From Streptomyces deccanensis (lineage in GTDB: Bacteria; Actinomycetota; Actinomycetes; Streptomycetales; Streptomycetaceae), in assembly GCF_022385335.1 (NCBI RefSeq), contig NZ_CP092431.1, forward strand, positions 124,001 to 188,000: a stretch of DNA of 64,000 nt, in the 5' to 3' direction. The translations under genes were made by a program, and so were the position numbers. How positions within the stretch are numbered: the stretch's first letter is position 1; the number at the start of each line of letters is the position of its first letter. This document shows positions 53,101 through 61,855 of this stretch, piece after piece. Below the pieces are notes generated by a model. That model searched no databases, was not told where the DNA came from, and saw only the letters and a list, made by a program, of their open reading frames with translations.

Positions 53101-53286
53101 TTACAGGGACCTGGAGGGAGCTGTCGAGCCCGGGGAGTTGCGCGGCGTGTTCAGGGGGGATGCGGGTGCCTGGCGCAGGACACGGGCCAAGTCGCGTTGT
53201 ATGCGCTCGGCTTCGCCGCGCACCTGGGCGGGGATGTCGCCGCGCTCGTCGACGAGGCGGCTGAAGATGGGGGTCTCCTGGAACAC
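53101..53286 (-). CDS. Small conserved hypothetical protein
   Basis: A 61-residue protein from GTG 53286: FQETPIFSRLVDERGDIPAQ, VRGEAERIQRDLARVLRQ, then a proline/serine tail. The opening with E-TPI-SRLV-ERGD-PA-VR-EAERI is a pattern I associate with small, uncharacterised actinobacterial proteins. It is mostly one amphipathic helix. Convergent to the small acidic gene. No function known. Confidence 0.55.
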   Translation of the reverse strand: MFQETPIFSRLVDERGDIPAQVRGEAERIQRDLARVLRQAPASPLNTPRNSPGSTAPSRSL

Positions 53287-53670
53287 GGCGGGATCTGCTC
53301 TCTGTCGGACTTTCCCGGCGGCGCGGCCGGTGGGTGGTCAACTGCGGGTCGAGGCCGGTATACGGCCACGCCAGGCACCCTACGTCGGGGCACTGACAGC
53401 GCGGTGTCCTCGGGTGGGCCGTTCGTCGGCCCGGCCCCGCCAAACACCGCTGGTGGCAATCGACTCCGCGACCGACAGGGGCGAGTTGACCGCGTCAGTC
53501 GCATGAGAACTCGCCACCGCCGGGACGGCGGAGAGAGTGCTCACGCAGCCGACGGGGCGGTCCGTGGGTGACCGTCAGATCCAGCCAGAGTTGCGAGCGG
53601 GCGGTGACGTGAGCGGGAGCTTTTCGTAGGGTGTGCCGATCTTGTCTTGTGCTGGGAAGGGGGATGGTCG
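53287..53670. other. Intergenic, no gene seen
   Basis: About 380 bases between divergent small genes. No family motifs in any frame. It should hold promoters for both the minus-strand small gene and the secreted protein gene, but I see no strong hexamers. Confidence 0.4.
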
Positions 53671-54081
53671 ATGAGGTGGGTGCGACGATTCGGTCTGGTG
53701 GTCGCCACGGGGTTGGCCGTTGTGTTCGGTGTCGGGACGCAGGCGAACGCGGCGGAGCCGCCCCAGAACGTCGGCTGGCTCTACACGGCGGGTGGCAGCG
53801 GCGCGGTGTTCTTCGACGCCGACCTCGCCGGCTATCCGTCGATGGAGAAGATCACGGTGTGCGACAACGACTCCAATGAGCGGGGTGTCGTCGCCGTCGT
53901 GAGCGGCACCGACCCCCGTGGCGGTGACATGGCGGTCATCCTGCGCGACCCGTCCAACAACGGCAGCTGCACCGCGGACGTCGGGAACTTCTTCGCCGAC
54001 GGGTTCTACGTGTACGTCACGGTCTGCGAGTACTGGGGCAACAACGAGGACAACTGCCGAAGCGCCAGGGGTGTCGCGTAG
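53671..54081 (+). CDS. Small secreted protein
   Basis: A 136-residue exported protein. A Sec signal peptide is clear: basic MRWVRRFG, hydrophobic LVVATGLAVVFGVG, and a cleavage region TQANA-AEPP near residue 29. The mature part of about 105 residues has four cysteines (VCDNDS, GSCTAD, VTVCEYW, DNCRS), suggesting two disulfides, and a beta-rich composition with ITVCDNDSNERGVVAVVSG. Small streptomycete secreted proteins of this form are common and unassigned. ATG 53671 follows GGGGGA. Possibly a lipid-free extracellular factor or inhibitor; no function assigned. Confidence 0.75.
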   Translation: MRWVRRFGLVVATGLAVVFGVGTQANAAEPPQNVGWLYTAGGSGAVFFDADLAGYPSMEKITVCDNDSNERGVVAVVSGTDPRGGDMAVILRDPSNNGSCTADVGNFFADGFYVYVTVCEYWGNNEDNCRSARGVA

Positions 54082-54117
54082 CTTCCGGTCACGGGCCCGA
54101 GGCAGCCGGAGACCTGG

Positions 54118-55392
54118 CTACTCGGTGCCGACCGCACGCAGCGTGGCGAGTACCAGTGCCCTGGTGACGGTGACGATTTCGCTCACGCGGACCTGTTCCT
54201 GCGGGCCGTGCGCGAGGCGTACGTCGCCGGGGCCGTACTGGAGCGTGGGGATGCCCGCCCCTGAGTACAGCCGCAGGTCGCTGCCGTAGGGAGCGCCTCG
54301 CTCCGGCGGGCGGGGGCCGCCGGTGACGTCGGCGTGCGCGTCGCCGACCAGGGCTGCGAGCGGGTGGCCGGCGGGCAGCTGTCCGCTGGCGAACTGGCCT
54401 CCGGGCCACGTCACCGTGGCGGGGTGAGAGCGCAGCCACGGATCGTCCGCGCAGGCCTCGGCCACGCACACCTCCAGTTCGGTGCGTGCCCGGGCCGGAT
54501 CCTCGCCCAGGCGGACACCCAGTCTTCCCTCAGCCACCAGCAGGTCGGGCACGCTGCTGGCCCAGTCGCCGGCCCGGACGGTACCCACGGACAGCGGGTA
54601 GGGAATGGGGTAGTCGGCCATCAGGGGTCCGGCGCCGGTGTTGCGGCGGGCTTCGAGACGGGCGAGCGCGCGGTGGATGGGCAGGTAGGCGTCGATCGCG
54701 CTCACTCCGACGTATCTGGTGCTGCCGTGGGTGGCGCGGCCGGGTACCTCGATACGGAAAGTCAGGGCGCCGGCGTTCGCGGTCATGAGAGCGCCGCTGG
54801 TCGGTTCCGTGATGATGCAGGCATCACCGGTGTGGCCGCGTTCGAGGGTTCCGAACGCTCCGAGGCCTCCGTCCTCCTCGCTGACGACGAAGTGCGCGGA
54901 CACCTGGCCGCGCAGCTTCGCGCCCGCTCGGCGTATCGCGGCCAGGGTGGCGAGTATCGCCACCACGCCCGCCTTCATGTCGCACGCTCCTCGTGCGTGC
55001 ACCAAGTCCCCGGTGATCCGGGGGCGGAACGGGTCGCCCTGCCATTGCGCCAGGTCCCCGGAAGGGACGACGTCGACGTGTCCCTGGAGGACCAGGGTCG
55101 GCCCGTCGCCCTGGGGCCGCGTGCCGCCCACCAGGCCCCACGACTCCGTGCGCGGGGCCTCGCTGCCGGGAAACCGGGGATGGGCACGTAGCTCGGGCAG
55201 GTTCATGGACCACAGGTCCACATCGAGGTCCATCCGCTCCAACTGCCGGGCCAGGACGTGCTGAAGCTCTGACTCCGCGGCGCTCCCCGTCACGCTCGGA
55301 ACAGCGAGAAGTTCCAGCAGCAGTCGGCCGATGGCCGCCTCGTCCACCGCGGCCAGTGCCGAGGCTTCCACATCGCTCAGGCTTGCTGTCAT
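54118..55392 (-). CDS. M20/ArgE-type peptidase or deacylase
   Basis: A 424-residue M20 metallopeptidase of the ArgE/DapE group. Motifs: LQGHVDVVPSGDLAQWQGDP with the first metal histidine and aspartate, GACDMKAG for the bridging aspartate, FVVSEEDGGLGAFG with the catalytic and metal-binding glutamates, RATHGSTR in the dimer domain, and a late histidine in DVRLAHGPQEQV. It removes an acyl or amino acid group from a small peptide-like substrate. Start ATG 55392. Divergent from an Lrp/AsnC regulator, a pairing that suggests amino-acid-responsive control. Confidence 0.87.
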   Translation of the reverse strand: MTASLSDVEASALAAVDEAAIGRLLLELLAVPSVTGSAAESELQHVLARQLERMDLDVDLWSMNLPELRAHPRFPGSEAPRTESWGLVGGTRPQGDGPTLVLQGHVDVVPSGDLAQWQGDPFRPRITGDLVHARGACDMKAGVVAILATLAAIRRAGAKLRGQVSAHFVVSEEDGGLGAFGTLERGHTGDACIITEPTSGALMTANAGALTFRIEVPGRATHGSTRYVGVSAIDAYLPIHRALARLEARRNTGAGPLMADYPIPYPLSVGTVRAGDWASSVPDLLVAEGRLGVRLGEDPARARTELEVCVAEACADDPWLRSHPATVTWPGGQFASGQLPAGHPLAALVGDAHADVTGGPRPPERGAPYGSDLRLYSGAGIPTLQYGPGDVRLAHGPQEQVRVSEIVTVTRALVLATLRAVGTE

Positions 55393-55458
55393 CCCCACCC
55401 TGCTCCGGCACACGTGACATCAGGACAAGCCGGAGACTATGTTCGGGCCGACAATGCA

Positions 55459-55475
55459 AGCAATCGCCATTTGCT
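55459..55475. promoter_or_regulatory. Inverted repeat in the peptidase/Lrp divergent region
   Basis: AGCAA (55459-55463) and TTGCT (55471-55475) are perfect arms seven bases apart. Flanking ACAATGCAAG (55451-55460) and CTTGCAATGT (55494-55503) form a wider imperfect inverted pair. AT-rich half-sites of this type suit an Lrp/AsnC-family protein. Confidence 0.5.
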
Positions 55476-55576
55476 GCTGCCTCCTGTCGATTTCTTGCAA
55501 TGTCAGGGGGATCGTGGCGAATACTTGCGCCGCGGCGCGCGAGGCCAGCCACAGGTTCCGACGTCTGGAGTGGGGT

Positions 55577-56014
55577 ATGGACGCCATCGACGAAGCGATC
55601 ATCCGCTACGTGCTGCACAACGCACGTGCCACGTACGCCCAGATCGGCAAGGCGGCCGGGCTGTCCGCGCCCGCTGCCAAGCGGCGTCTCGGCCGTTTGG
55701 AGGCCACGGGCGCGATCCGCGGTTACACCGCTCTCATCGACCCTCAGGCATTGGCCTGGCACACCGAGGCTTTCGTCGAGGTCTACTGCACCGGCAATCC
55801 CACCCCCGCCGAACTGCGCCGCGCCCTGGAGGGCATCCCCGAGGTCGTCGAAGCCTGTACCGTCTCCGGCGCCGCCGACGCAGTCGTCCACATGCTCGCC
55901 AGGGACATCCATCACCTGGAACAGGCCATCCAGCGCGTGCGCGCCACGGCTCCTGTCGAACGGACCGAGAGCGCCATCGTGCTCTCCCGGCTGTTGAACC
56001 GGCCTCGCGTGTGA
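55577..56014 (+). CDS. Lrp/AsnC-family regulator
   Basis: A 145-residue regulator. The N-terminal HTH is ARATYAQIGKAAGLSAPAAK followed by RRLGRLEATGAIRGYTALID, and the C-terminal RAM domain has FVEVYCTGNPTPAELRRAL, VVEACTVSGAADAVVHMLAR. Both domains are complete. ATG 55577 follows GGAGTGGGGT; a longer frame from 55439 would add a cysteine-rich stretch unlike the family. It probably binds an amino acid and controls itself and the divergent peptidase. Confidence 0.88.
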   Translation: MDAIDEAIIRYVLHNARATYAQIGKAAGLSAPAAKRRLGRLEATGAIRGYTALIDPQALAWHTEAFVEVYCTGNPTPAELRRALEGIPEVVEACTVSGAADAVVHMLARDIHHLEQAIQRVRATAPVERTESAIVLSRLLNRPRV

Positions 56015-56171
56015 TCGAACACCACCATGGGATCACCGCGGGTGCCGGGCTCGCGTCGGCCGACGAGCGCCGCGTCCGCGACCGGATCGTTCTCAGCTGC
56101 CTGCGCTGGGACAACCTCTCCCGGGACTACCTGCGGCGGGAGGCGGCGGAGGCAGTGCCGGCGCATCCCGT

Positions 56172-56790
56172 TCACCGCGTGACCCGCAGGACTGCCTTTC
56201 CGGAGACGCGGCGCCCGCGGAGGGCCTCGGCGGCCTCGGCGAAATGGGCCCAGGATCCCTGCCAGCCGATCTCGACAGAGATGGCCCCCTCGGCAGCCAG
56301 TTCGGTGAGAGCGGTCAGGTCCGGGCCGGTATCGCCCTCGATGACGAAGGACGTCAGCGACCTGGTCGGGCCCACGGTCGCATACGGGGGGAAGACCGCC
56401 GGCTCCCCGGAAGTCCAGCCGACGCTCTGCACGCTGCCCCCGGGAGCGAGCAGGTTCCATGCCGCCACCAGCTGGGGACCGCCGACGCTGTCGATGACCA
56501 CGTCGACGGCTCGCTCGAGTCCCTCCAGGCCGACCAGCACCTCGTCGGCGCCCGAGGCCGACCAGCCCCTCCCCGCGGGCCGTCGAGCCCACGGACGCGA
56601 TCACGTGGGCACCCGCCCTCGCCGCCAACTGGACGGCGAAGCGGCCGACCCCGCCGGACGCGCCGGTGATCAAGACCCTCTTGTCCGGCCCGAGCCCGGC
56701 GGCCCGCAGCGAGCGCAGTGCGGCCACGCCGGCGACCGGAAGGGCGACCGCCTTCGCCGGGTCCAAGCCCCGGCACTTGCGGCACCTCAG
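56172..56790 (-). pseudogene. Zinc-binding-dehydrogenase-type gene, N-terminus lost and frameshifted
   Basis: The minus strand has LDPAKAVALPVAGVAALRSL, VLITGASGGVGRFAVQLAAR and AGAHVIASVGSTARGEG, the Rossmann half of an MDR oxidoreductase. A frame change near 56570 is followed by SGADEVLVGLEGLERAVDVV, IDSVGGPQLVAAWNLLAPGG and the family's tail to VSGKAVLRVTR at 56172. The GroES-like N-terminal half is missing: the gene runs into the 3' end of the peptidase gene. It resembles the intact MDR gene at 48110 and is non-functional. Confidence 0.85.
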
Positions 56791-56797
56791 GCCATGC

Positions 56798-59700
56798 CTA
56801 CCGGGTCAAGCGCCCCTGACCTGTGGCGATGCGGTAGGCCCGTATGACGGTCTGGGTGACGGTGTTGCCTGCCTTGTCCGCTGCGCTGATCCGCAGGGAG
56901 GCATGGCCGGTGCGATTCGGGTGGTGGAGCAGGGCGCTGCCGGTGGTGCCGTGGCGGGCGACGCGGACGGTCTTCCATGTGCGGCCGTCGTCGTACGAGA
57001 CCTGGAGGGTCAGCCGGGTCACCGCCGACCGTTCGGCACCCGGGGGGCGCTGCACGGTGAGCGGGACGCGGAAGGTACGGCCGAAGGGGGCGGTGCTGTT
57101 GAGGTCGACCCCTCCCCCGGCGCGTACGGTCAGCAGCGGAAGCGTCGAGGACGTCGAGCCGCGAGGCCGTGCCGAGGTGAAGCCCCAGGTCGCCGTGGAG
57201 CGGGTGCCGAGCGCCGTCCAGTCGACCGTGCGCGTGGTGCGGGTGGTCAGGGTGTAGCGGCGCTTGGCGGCGCCGGGGACGGTGAAGCCGATGTTCGAGA
57301 GGTCGCCCGTTCGGTCGATGACCCGTCCACCGGAGGAGAGCACGACGTCGCCGTCGACCTCGAAGTTGGAGGAACCGTCGAGGCGCTGCCCGGTGCCGGC
57401 GGCGGCATAAGGGGCCATGTCCAGGGACAGGTGGTTGCCCTTGCGGGTGGAGCTGTAGACGGCCGGGCCGACGGGGGCGCGGTTCCAGTCGACGGTGTAC
57501 GTGCGTCCGGCCCGGTAGCGACGGACCGCGGTCGTCTCGTCATGGTCCGGGAGAGTGCCGTCGGGCCTGTTGTCCGTCGTCCCGAAGAGGTCGAGGTAGT
57601 GCGTCCAGGTGAGTCCGGGGGCGGCTGAGTAGTACTCGGTTACCCGGCTCGGGAGCGCGGTGGGCAACGTCGGGATGAACGGCATCAACGCCACATCGGT
57701 CGTCGGCTGATCGGAGCGCACGGCTGCGACCCGCTTGCCGCCCTGGGAGGCGTAACTGGCGCGCACGGTGGCCAGTTGCCGGTCGTGGACGACGGGGTCG
57801 GTGTCGGCGGGTATGCCGCCCTTGTGTGTCTGCCACAAGGAGTAGCGGTGGGCGCCGCCGGTGTCCTTGCCCGTGAGGGTGGTGGAGGCGGCGTAGCGGA
57901 CGCCCCGGGCCTGTGCGGTGGGCGTGGCGTACAGGGTGGCCTTGCTGCCGACGACGACGGTGAGTGAGTAGGTGTCGTCTTCCTGCCCTCCGGCCAGCGC
58001 GAGGGTCGCCGAGGTGGAGATCGCTGTGGTGTCACGGCGGTCGACGCGGGCCGAGACCTTGCCGGCCTTGCGGCCGTCGAGTGTCACGGTGCGGTCCCGG
58101 TCGGTGCGGATGCCGGTGGCGGCGAGCAGGGTCCGGGTGCCGGTACGGGTGCCGGAACCGTCGAGCTCGGCCAGGCTGTCGTCGACGCCGAGGATGGTGT
58201 AGTCGTCCTCCGGCAGGCGCAGCCGGAACGTGCCGTCGCTCCCCAGCCGGATGTCCTGCTGGATGCCGGTGCGCGGGCCGACGACGGTCAGCGGTTCGCC
58301 CGCGGCCGGCTTGCCCTCACGGTTGAGGCCGGTGACGGTCAGGGTGTGGCGTTCCGGTTCGGCGAACAGGCCGACGGCGGTGCGTACCGTGGTGTCTCCG
58401 GCGGTGGCGAGGACTGCGCCGCCGTAGCGGCCGATCTGGGCCTTGGTGGTACGGCCGGTGACGTTGGCGGTGGCGGTGCCGTGCGCGGGGACGGTCACGC
58501 TGGTGGCGCCCAGGGCGAACATGCCGGCCGGGGCCCGCTTGCCGCCGGGCCCGTAGGTGTCCAGGGCGAGCTTGAGAGTGACCGCCTGGTCGCCGTCGTT
58601 GCGGTACGTGATCTGCCGGGTGGCGGTGGTGTCGGCGTGCGGCCAGGCGAACAGGCCCAGGTTGGCGGCGCCGGAGGTGGCGTGGACCTTCTGTTTCAGG
58701 GCGCGCCCGATGTCGAGGCGGCCGGAGCCCTGCTGGAAGGCGGTCAGGTTCTTCAGGCCGTGCGCCGAGGAGGTCAGGGCCCGCTTGAAGTCGGCGGCCT
58801 TCCAGGTGGGGTGGGCCTCGGCGAGCAGGGCCACGGCACCGGTGACGTGCGGGGTGGCCATGGAGGTGCCGGACGCCTGCTCGTAGCGCGGGTTGGGCGT
58901 GGGCGTATCCATGTTGGTGCCGTCGGCGCGGGCCGCGATGATGTCCTCGCCGGGTGCCACCAGGTCGGGCTTGACGGCGGCGTCGCCGAGTCGGGGGCCC
59001 TGGCTGGAGAAGTCGCTGAGGGTGTCGCGCTTGGTGGTGCTGCCGACGGTGAGTGCGGCGTCGGCGCTGCCGGGGCTGCCGATCGTGCCGTCCACGCCGG
59101 TGCCCTCCGGCCCGCCGTCATTGCCGGCGGCCACCACGAACAGGGTGCCGGTCTGTGCGGTGAGCCGGTTCAGGGCGGTGGACACGGGGTCGGTTCCGTC
59201 GGTGGCGGTGTCACCGAGGCTCATGTTGACGGCGACCGCGTGCTGGGCCGCGGCCCACTCCATGCCGGCGATGATCGCGCTGTCGGGGCAGGCGCCGTTG
59301 TCGTCGCACACCTTGCCGATGAGCAGTCTGGCGCCCGGCGCGACGCCCGCGTACGTGCCTCGGGATGCCGCGCCGGTGCCGGCGATGGTCGAGGCGGTGT
59401 GGGTGCCGTGCCCGAATCCGTCCTTGAGGCTGGTCCCGGTGAAGACCTTCGATGCGGCGATGCGGCCTTTGAAGTCGGGGTGGTGGGCGTCGATGCCGGT
59501 GTCCAGATCGGCTATCAGCACGTTCTTGCCGGTGAGGCCGGACTTCCAGGCGGTGGGGGCTCCGATGATCTTGTTGCTCTCGTCGTCCAGGACCTTCGCC
59601 TTGCCGTCCAGCCAGAGCTTGTTGACGCGACTGGACAACGGTCCCTTGCGCAGGGACTGCCACAGGGCACCGGTGTGCTTCTTGGGCTGGGTGAGGGTGC

Positions 59701-60205
59701 CGCCGTTCAGCACGCGCAGGGTGCGGCCGAGGTCGGCTCCGTGTGCGGTGAGGGCGGATCGGGCGGCCCCCTTGCCCGCCCGCTCCATGACGATCAACGG
59801 CAGTGAGCGCGAGCGCGCGTCGTCCTGACCGATGCGGATCAGCTCCGTGACGTCGAACAGGCGCGCGTCCAACTTCCCGGTGGACAGGGCGTGTTCGGCG
59901 TCAGTCGGAATCACGCTGATGTGCCGTGTCCCGGCTCGGAGGGAGCGTACGAGGCGGAAGGCCATGTCCTCCCGGCCCTTGCCGGGGAGCACGGACACGG
60001 CGGGGGTCTTGCCGCCGGGCTGGGGGCGCAGGATGACCCGGTCGCCGGTGATGAGGGTCACGGTTCTGGCTGTCCCCGTGTGCCTCCCCACCGACGCTGC
60101 TTCGGGGGCGACGGCCTGGGCGGCGGGGCCCGGCACGGCGAGCGAGACGGCCACCACACCTGCGAGGGCGGGGAGCGTCCCCCACCTGACTGACTTGGGC
60201 AGCAA
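56798..60205 (-). CDS. Large secreted subtilisin-like serine protease
   Basis: A 1135-residue S8 peptidase. A Sec signal peptide (residues 1-32, ending in AAQAVA) is followed by a propeptide-like region and the catalytic domain at about 210-510, with triad Asp235 (DLDTGID), His266 (GHGTHT) and Ser448 (GTSMATPH). Residues about 520-1130 form beta-rich C-terminal domains, including FN3-like and carboxypeptidase-regulatory-like segments (LTVTGLNREGKPAAGEPLTV; RISAADKAGNTVTQTVIRAY). The enzyme is exported and acts outside the cell. The start ATG at 60205 follows AAGGAGAA. It is one of a set of very large Streptomyces subtilisins with long C-terminal extensions. Confidence 0.92.
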   Translation of the reverse strand: MLPKSVRWGTLPALAGVVAVSLAVPGPAAQAVAPEAASVGRHTGTARTVTLITGDRVILRPQPGGKTPAVSVLPGKGREDMAFRLVRSLRAGTRHISVIPTDAEHALSTGKLDARLFDVTELIRIGQDDARSRSLPLIVMERAGKGAARSALTAHGADLGRTLRVLNGGTLTQPKKHTGALWQSLRKGPLSSRVNKLWLDGKAKVLDDESNKIIGAPTAWKSGLTGKNVLIADLDTGIDAHHPDFKGRIAASKVFTGTSLKDGFGHGTHTASTIAGTGAASRGTYAGVAPGARLLIGKVCDDNGACPDSAIIAGMEWAAAQHAVAVNMSLGDTATDGTDPVSTALNRLTAQTGTLFVVAAGNDGGPEGTGVDGTIGSPGSADAALTVGSTTKRDTLSDFSSQGPRLGDAAVKPDLVAPGEDIIAARADGTNMDTPTPNPRYEQASGTSMATPHVTGAVALLAEAHPTWKAADFKRALTSSAHGLKNLTAFQQGSGRLDIGRALKQKVHATSGAANLGLFAWPHADTTATRQITYRNDGDQAVTLKLALDTYGPGGKRAPAGMFALGATSVTVPAHGTATANVTGRTTKAQIGRYGGAVLATAGDTTVRTAVGLFAEPERHTLTVTGLNREGKPAAGEPLTVVGPRTGIQQDIRLGSDGTFRLRLPEDDYTILGVDDSLAELDGSGTRTGTRTLLAATGIRTDRDRTVTLDGRKAGKVSARVDRRDTTAISTSATLALAGGQEDDTYSLTVVVGSKATLYATPTAQARGVRYAASTTLTGKDTGGAHRYSLWQTHKGGIPADTDPVVHDRQLATVRASYASQGGKRVAAVRSDQPTTDVALMPFIPTLPTALPSRVTEYYSAAPGLTWTHYLDLFGTTDNRPDGTLPDHDETTAVRRYRAGRTYTVDWNRAPVGPAVYSSTRKGNHLSLDMAPYAAAGTGQRLDGSSNFEVDGDVVLSSGGRVIDRTGDLSNIGFTVPGAAKRRYTLTTRTTRTVDWTALGTRSTATWGFTSARPRGSTSSTLPLLTVRAGGGVDLNSTAPFGRTFRVPLTVQRPPGAERSAVTRLTLQVSYDDGRTWKTVRVARHGTTGSALLHHPNRTGHASLRISAADKAGNTVTQTVIRAYRIATGQGRLTR

Positions 60206-60287
60206 TGCGTTCTCCTTCGGTGTCCGGCTCCATGCCGGAATCTGGTGGTTCGGCGACTGGGGCCAGCAGGATGAGCGGGGCGACTGT

Positions 60288-61712
60288 TCAGAGGCTGGCG
60301 CGCAGGTGGCTCACCGTGACGAAGTGGTAGCCGCGGGCGGTGAGGGTGCGCAGGATCTGCGGGACCGCGGCGACGGAGGTGGGGTGGATGTCGTGCAAGA
60401 GGACGACACTGTTGCGCTGCGCCTTGTCGATGACGGTTTGGGCGACCTTGGCGGCGTCGGGATACTTCCAGTCCTCCGTGTCCACGTCCCACAGGACGGG
60501 GGAAAGCCTGGTGGCGGACCGGACGGTGGAGTTGATGGCGCCATAGGGCGGGCGGAAGAGGGTGGGCTCCTTGCCGGTGGCGGCCTTGATGGCGGCGCTG
60601 GTCCGGTTGAGTTGGGAGGCGATCTGCTCGGGGGTGAGCTTGGTGAGGTCGGGGTGGTTCCAGGAGTGGTTGCCGACCTCGTGTCCGGCGCGGGCCTCGG
60701 CGCGGACCAGGTCGGGGTGGGCGGCGACGTTCTGTCCGGTGGTGAAGAAGGTGGCGCGGGCCTTGTACTGGGCCAGGTGGTTCAGCAGGGTCGCGGTCTC
60801 CGGGGCCGCCGGTCCGTCGTCGAAGGTCAGCGCGATGCAGGTGACCTGCTTGCAGTCGGTGTCGTCGTCGCCGGAGGCGGTGTGGGTGGGGACGGCCGGG
60901 CCGAGGGTGTGCGTCGCGCCCAGGTCGAGCGAACGGCTGGGCGTCGTGGTCTGCCGCTGGGCGCGCTTGCCGAACGCGGACAGCCAGGGGGTGACCGTCT
61001 CTTTGGAGAGCGTCGCCAGGAAGGTTCCGGCGGGCGGTACACCCACCTCGCCGCTGTCGAAGGTCACCTGCAGACCGCCGTCAGCGGTGAAGGCCATGTT
61101 GTCCAGCGCGGGGACGCGGGAGGTGGCGTCGGAGAGCGTGCCGTCGAAGACGGTCGTGTCGAAGCCTTCGCGCCCCTCGAGTTCGTCCTTCAAGGCGGAG
61201 ATGAAGGCGTTCCGGGAGTCGTCGGCGATGAGTTCGAGAGCGGTGCCGTAGTCGCCCGCGTCCCCGTCGTACCAGTACGTCCTGCTCGACAGCCCGGACC
61301 CGGCGCCGCTCCCGTCCTGTGTGGTGAGCCGGACGCCGAGTACATCGCCGGAGGCCACCAGGAACCTGTGGCTGACGTTGAGCTCGCCGACTGAGCCGTT
61401 AGCGCACGCCCACTCGCGGAATGTGGCCAGGCGCTGCTCCACGTCCTTCTTCATCGCGGCCGTCATCGCCTCCGCGCCGGGCACGTCCGGGTAGCTCGTG
61501 GCGAAGGGGCAGGAGCGCTGCTCGCTGCTGTTGGTGACGATCCGCAGGCCCTTGATCTTCGACGGGTCGACACTGTGGACGGGCGAGGGGGACTGGGTGG
61601 CGTCTCGTGGCGGGCCGGCGGATGCCGGCTCCGAGGAACCGGGAGAACAGGCCGTGGTGATCGAGAGTGTGCCGAGCAGCAGGAGCGAGGGCAGCAGGGT
61701 GTGAGTGCGCAT
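60288..61712 (-). CDS. Lipoprotein polysaccharide deacetylase
   Basis: A 474-residue lipoprotein. The signal peptide ends in a lipobox LSITTAC with Cys22. Residues about 45-250 form an N-terminal domain reminiscent of the DUF3298/PdaC type, with EVGVPPAGTFLATLS. The C-terminal NodB domain begins at about 278 with CIALTFDDGPAAPETATLLN, and continues HEVGNHSWNHPDLTKL, RPPYGAINSTVRSA, WDVDTEDWKYPD and VVLLHDIHPTSVAAVPQIL, which cover the five catalytic motifs. It probably removes N-acetyl groups from cell-wall peptidoglycan or another polysaccharide on the outer surface. Start ATG 61712. Confidence 0.9.
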   Translation of the reverse strand: MRTHTLLPSLLLLGTLSITTACSPGSSEPASAGPPRDATQSPSPVHSVDPSKIKGLRIVTNSSEQRSCPFATSYPDVPGAEAMTAAMKKDVEQRLATFREWACANGSVGELNVSHRFLVASGDVLGVRLTTQDGSGAGSGLSSRTYWYDGDAGDYGTALELIADDSRNAFISALKDELEGREGFDTTVFDGTLSDATSRVPALDNMAFTADGGLQVTFDSGEVGVPPAGTFLATLSKETVTPWLSAFGKRAQRQTTTPSRSLDLGATHTLGPAVPTHTASGDDDTDCKQVTCIALTFDDGPAAPETATLLNHLAQYKARATFFTTGQNVAAHPDLVRAEARAGHEVGNHSWNHPDLTKLTPEQIASQLNRTSAAIKAATGKEPTLFRPPYGAINSTVRSATRLSPVLWDVDTEDWKYPDAAKVAQTVIDKAQRNSVVLLHDIHPTSVAAVPQILRTLTARGYHFVTVSHLRASL

Positions 61713-61855
61713 GGGTGACCAGAACCTGGGAGAGGGGAGGGCGGACGCCGTCGGCGGGCGCCGCGGTCGTTCTGGTCACGAGCGTCCAGGTCAGAGGCGT
61801 TTTTCAGCGACCCTCGACGCCACTGTGAAAAATCCGGTTCCGGTGACCGGCCGCG

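Noticed and set aside
56031..56171. Plus-strand frame DRIVLSCLRWDNLSRDYLRR after the Lrp gene
   Set aside because: Protein-like but short, no start or family match; left unannotated as possible debris.
58346..59806. A 486-residue plus-strand frame opposite the subtilisin
   Set aside because: Glycine-rich shadow without family motifs; the protease catalytic triad is on the other strand.
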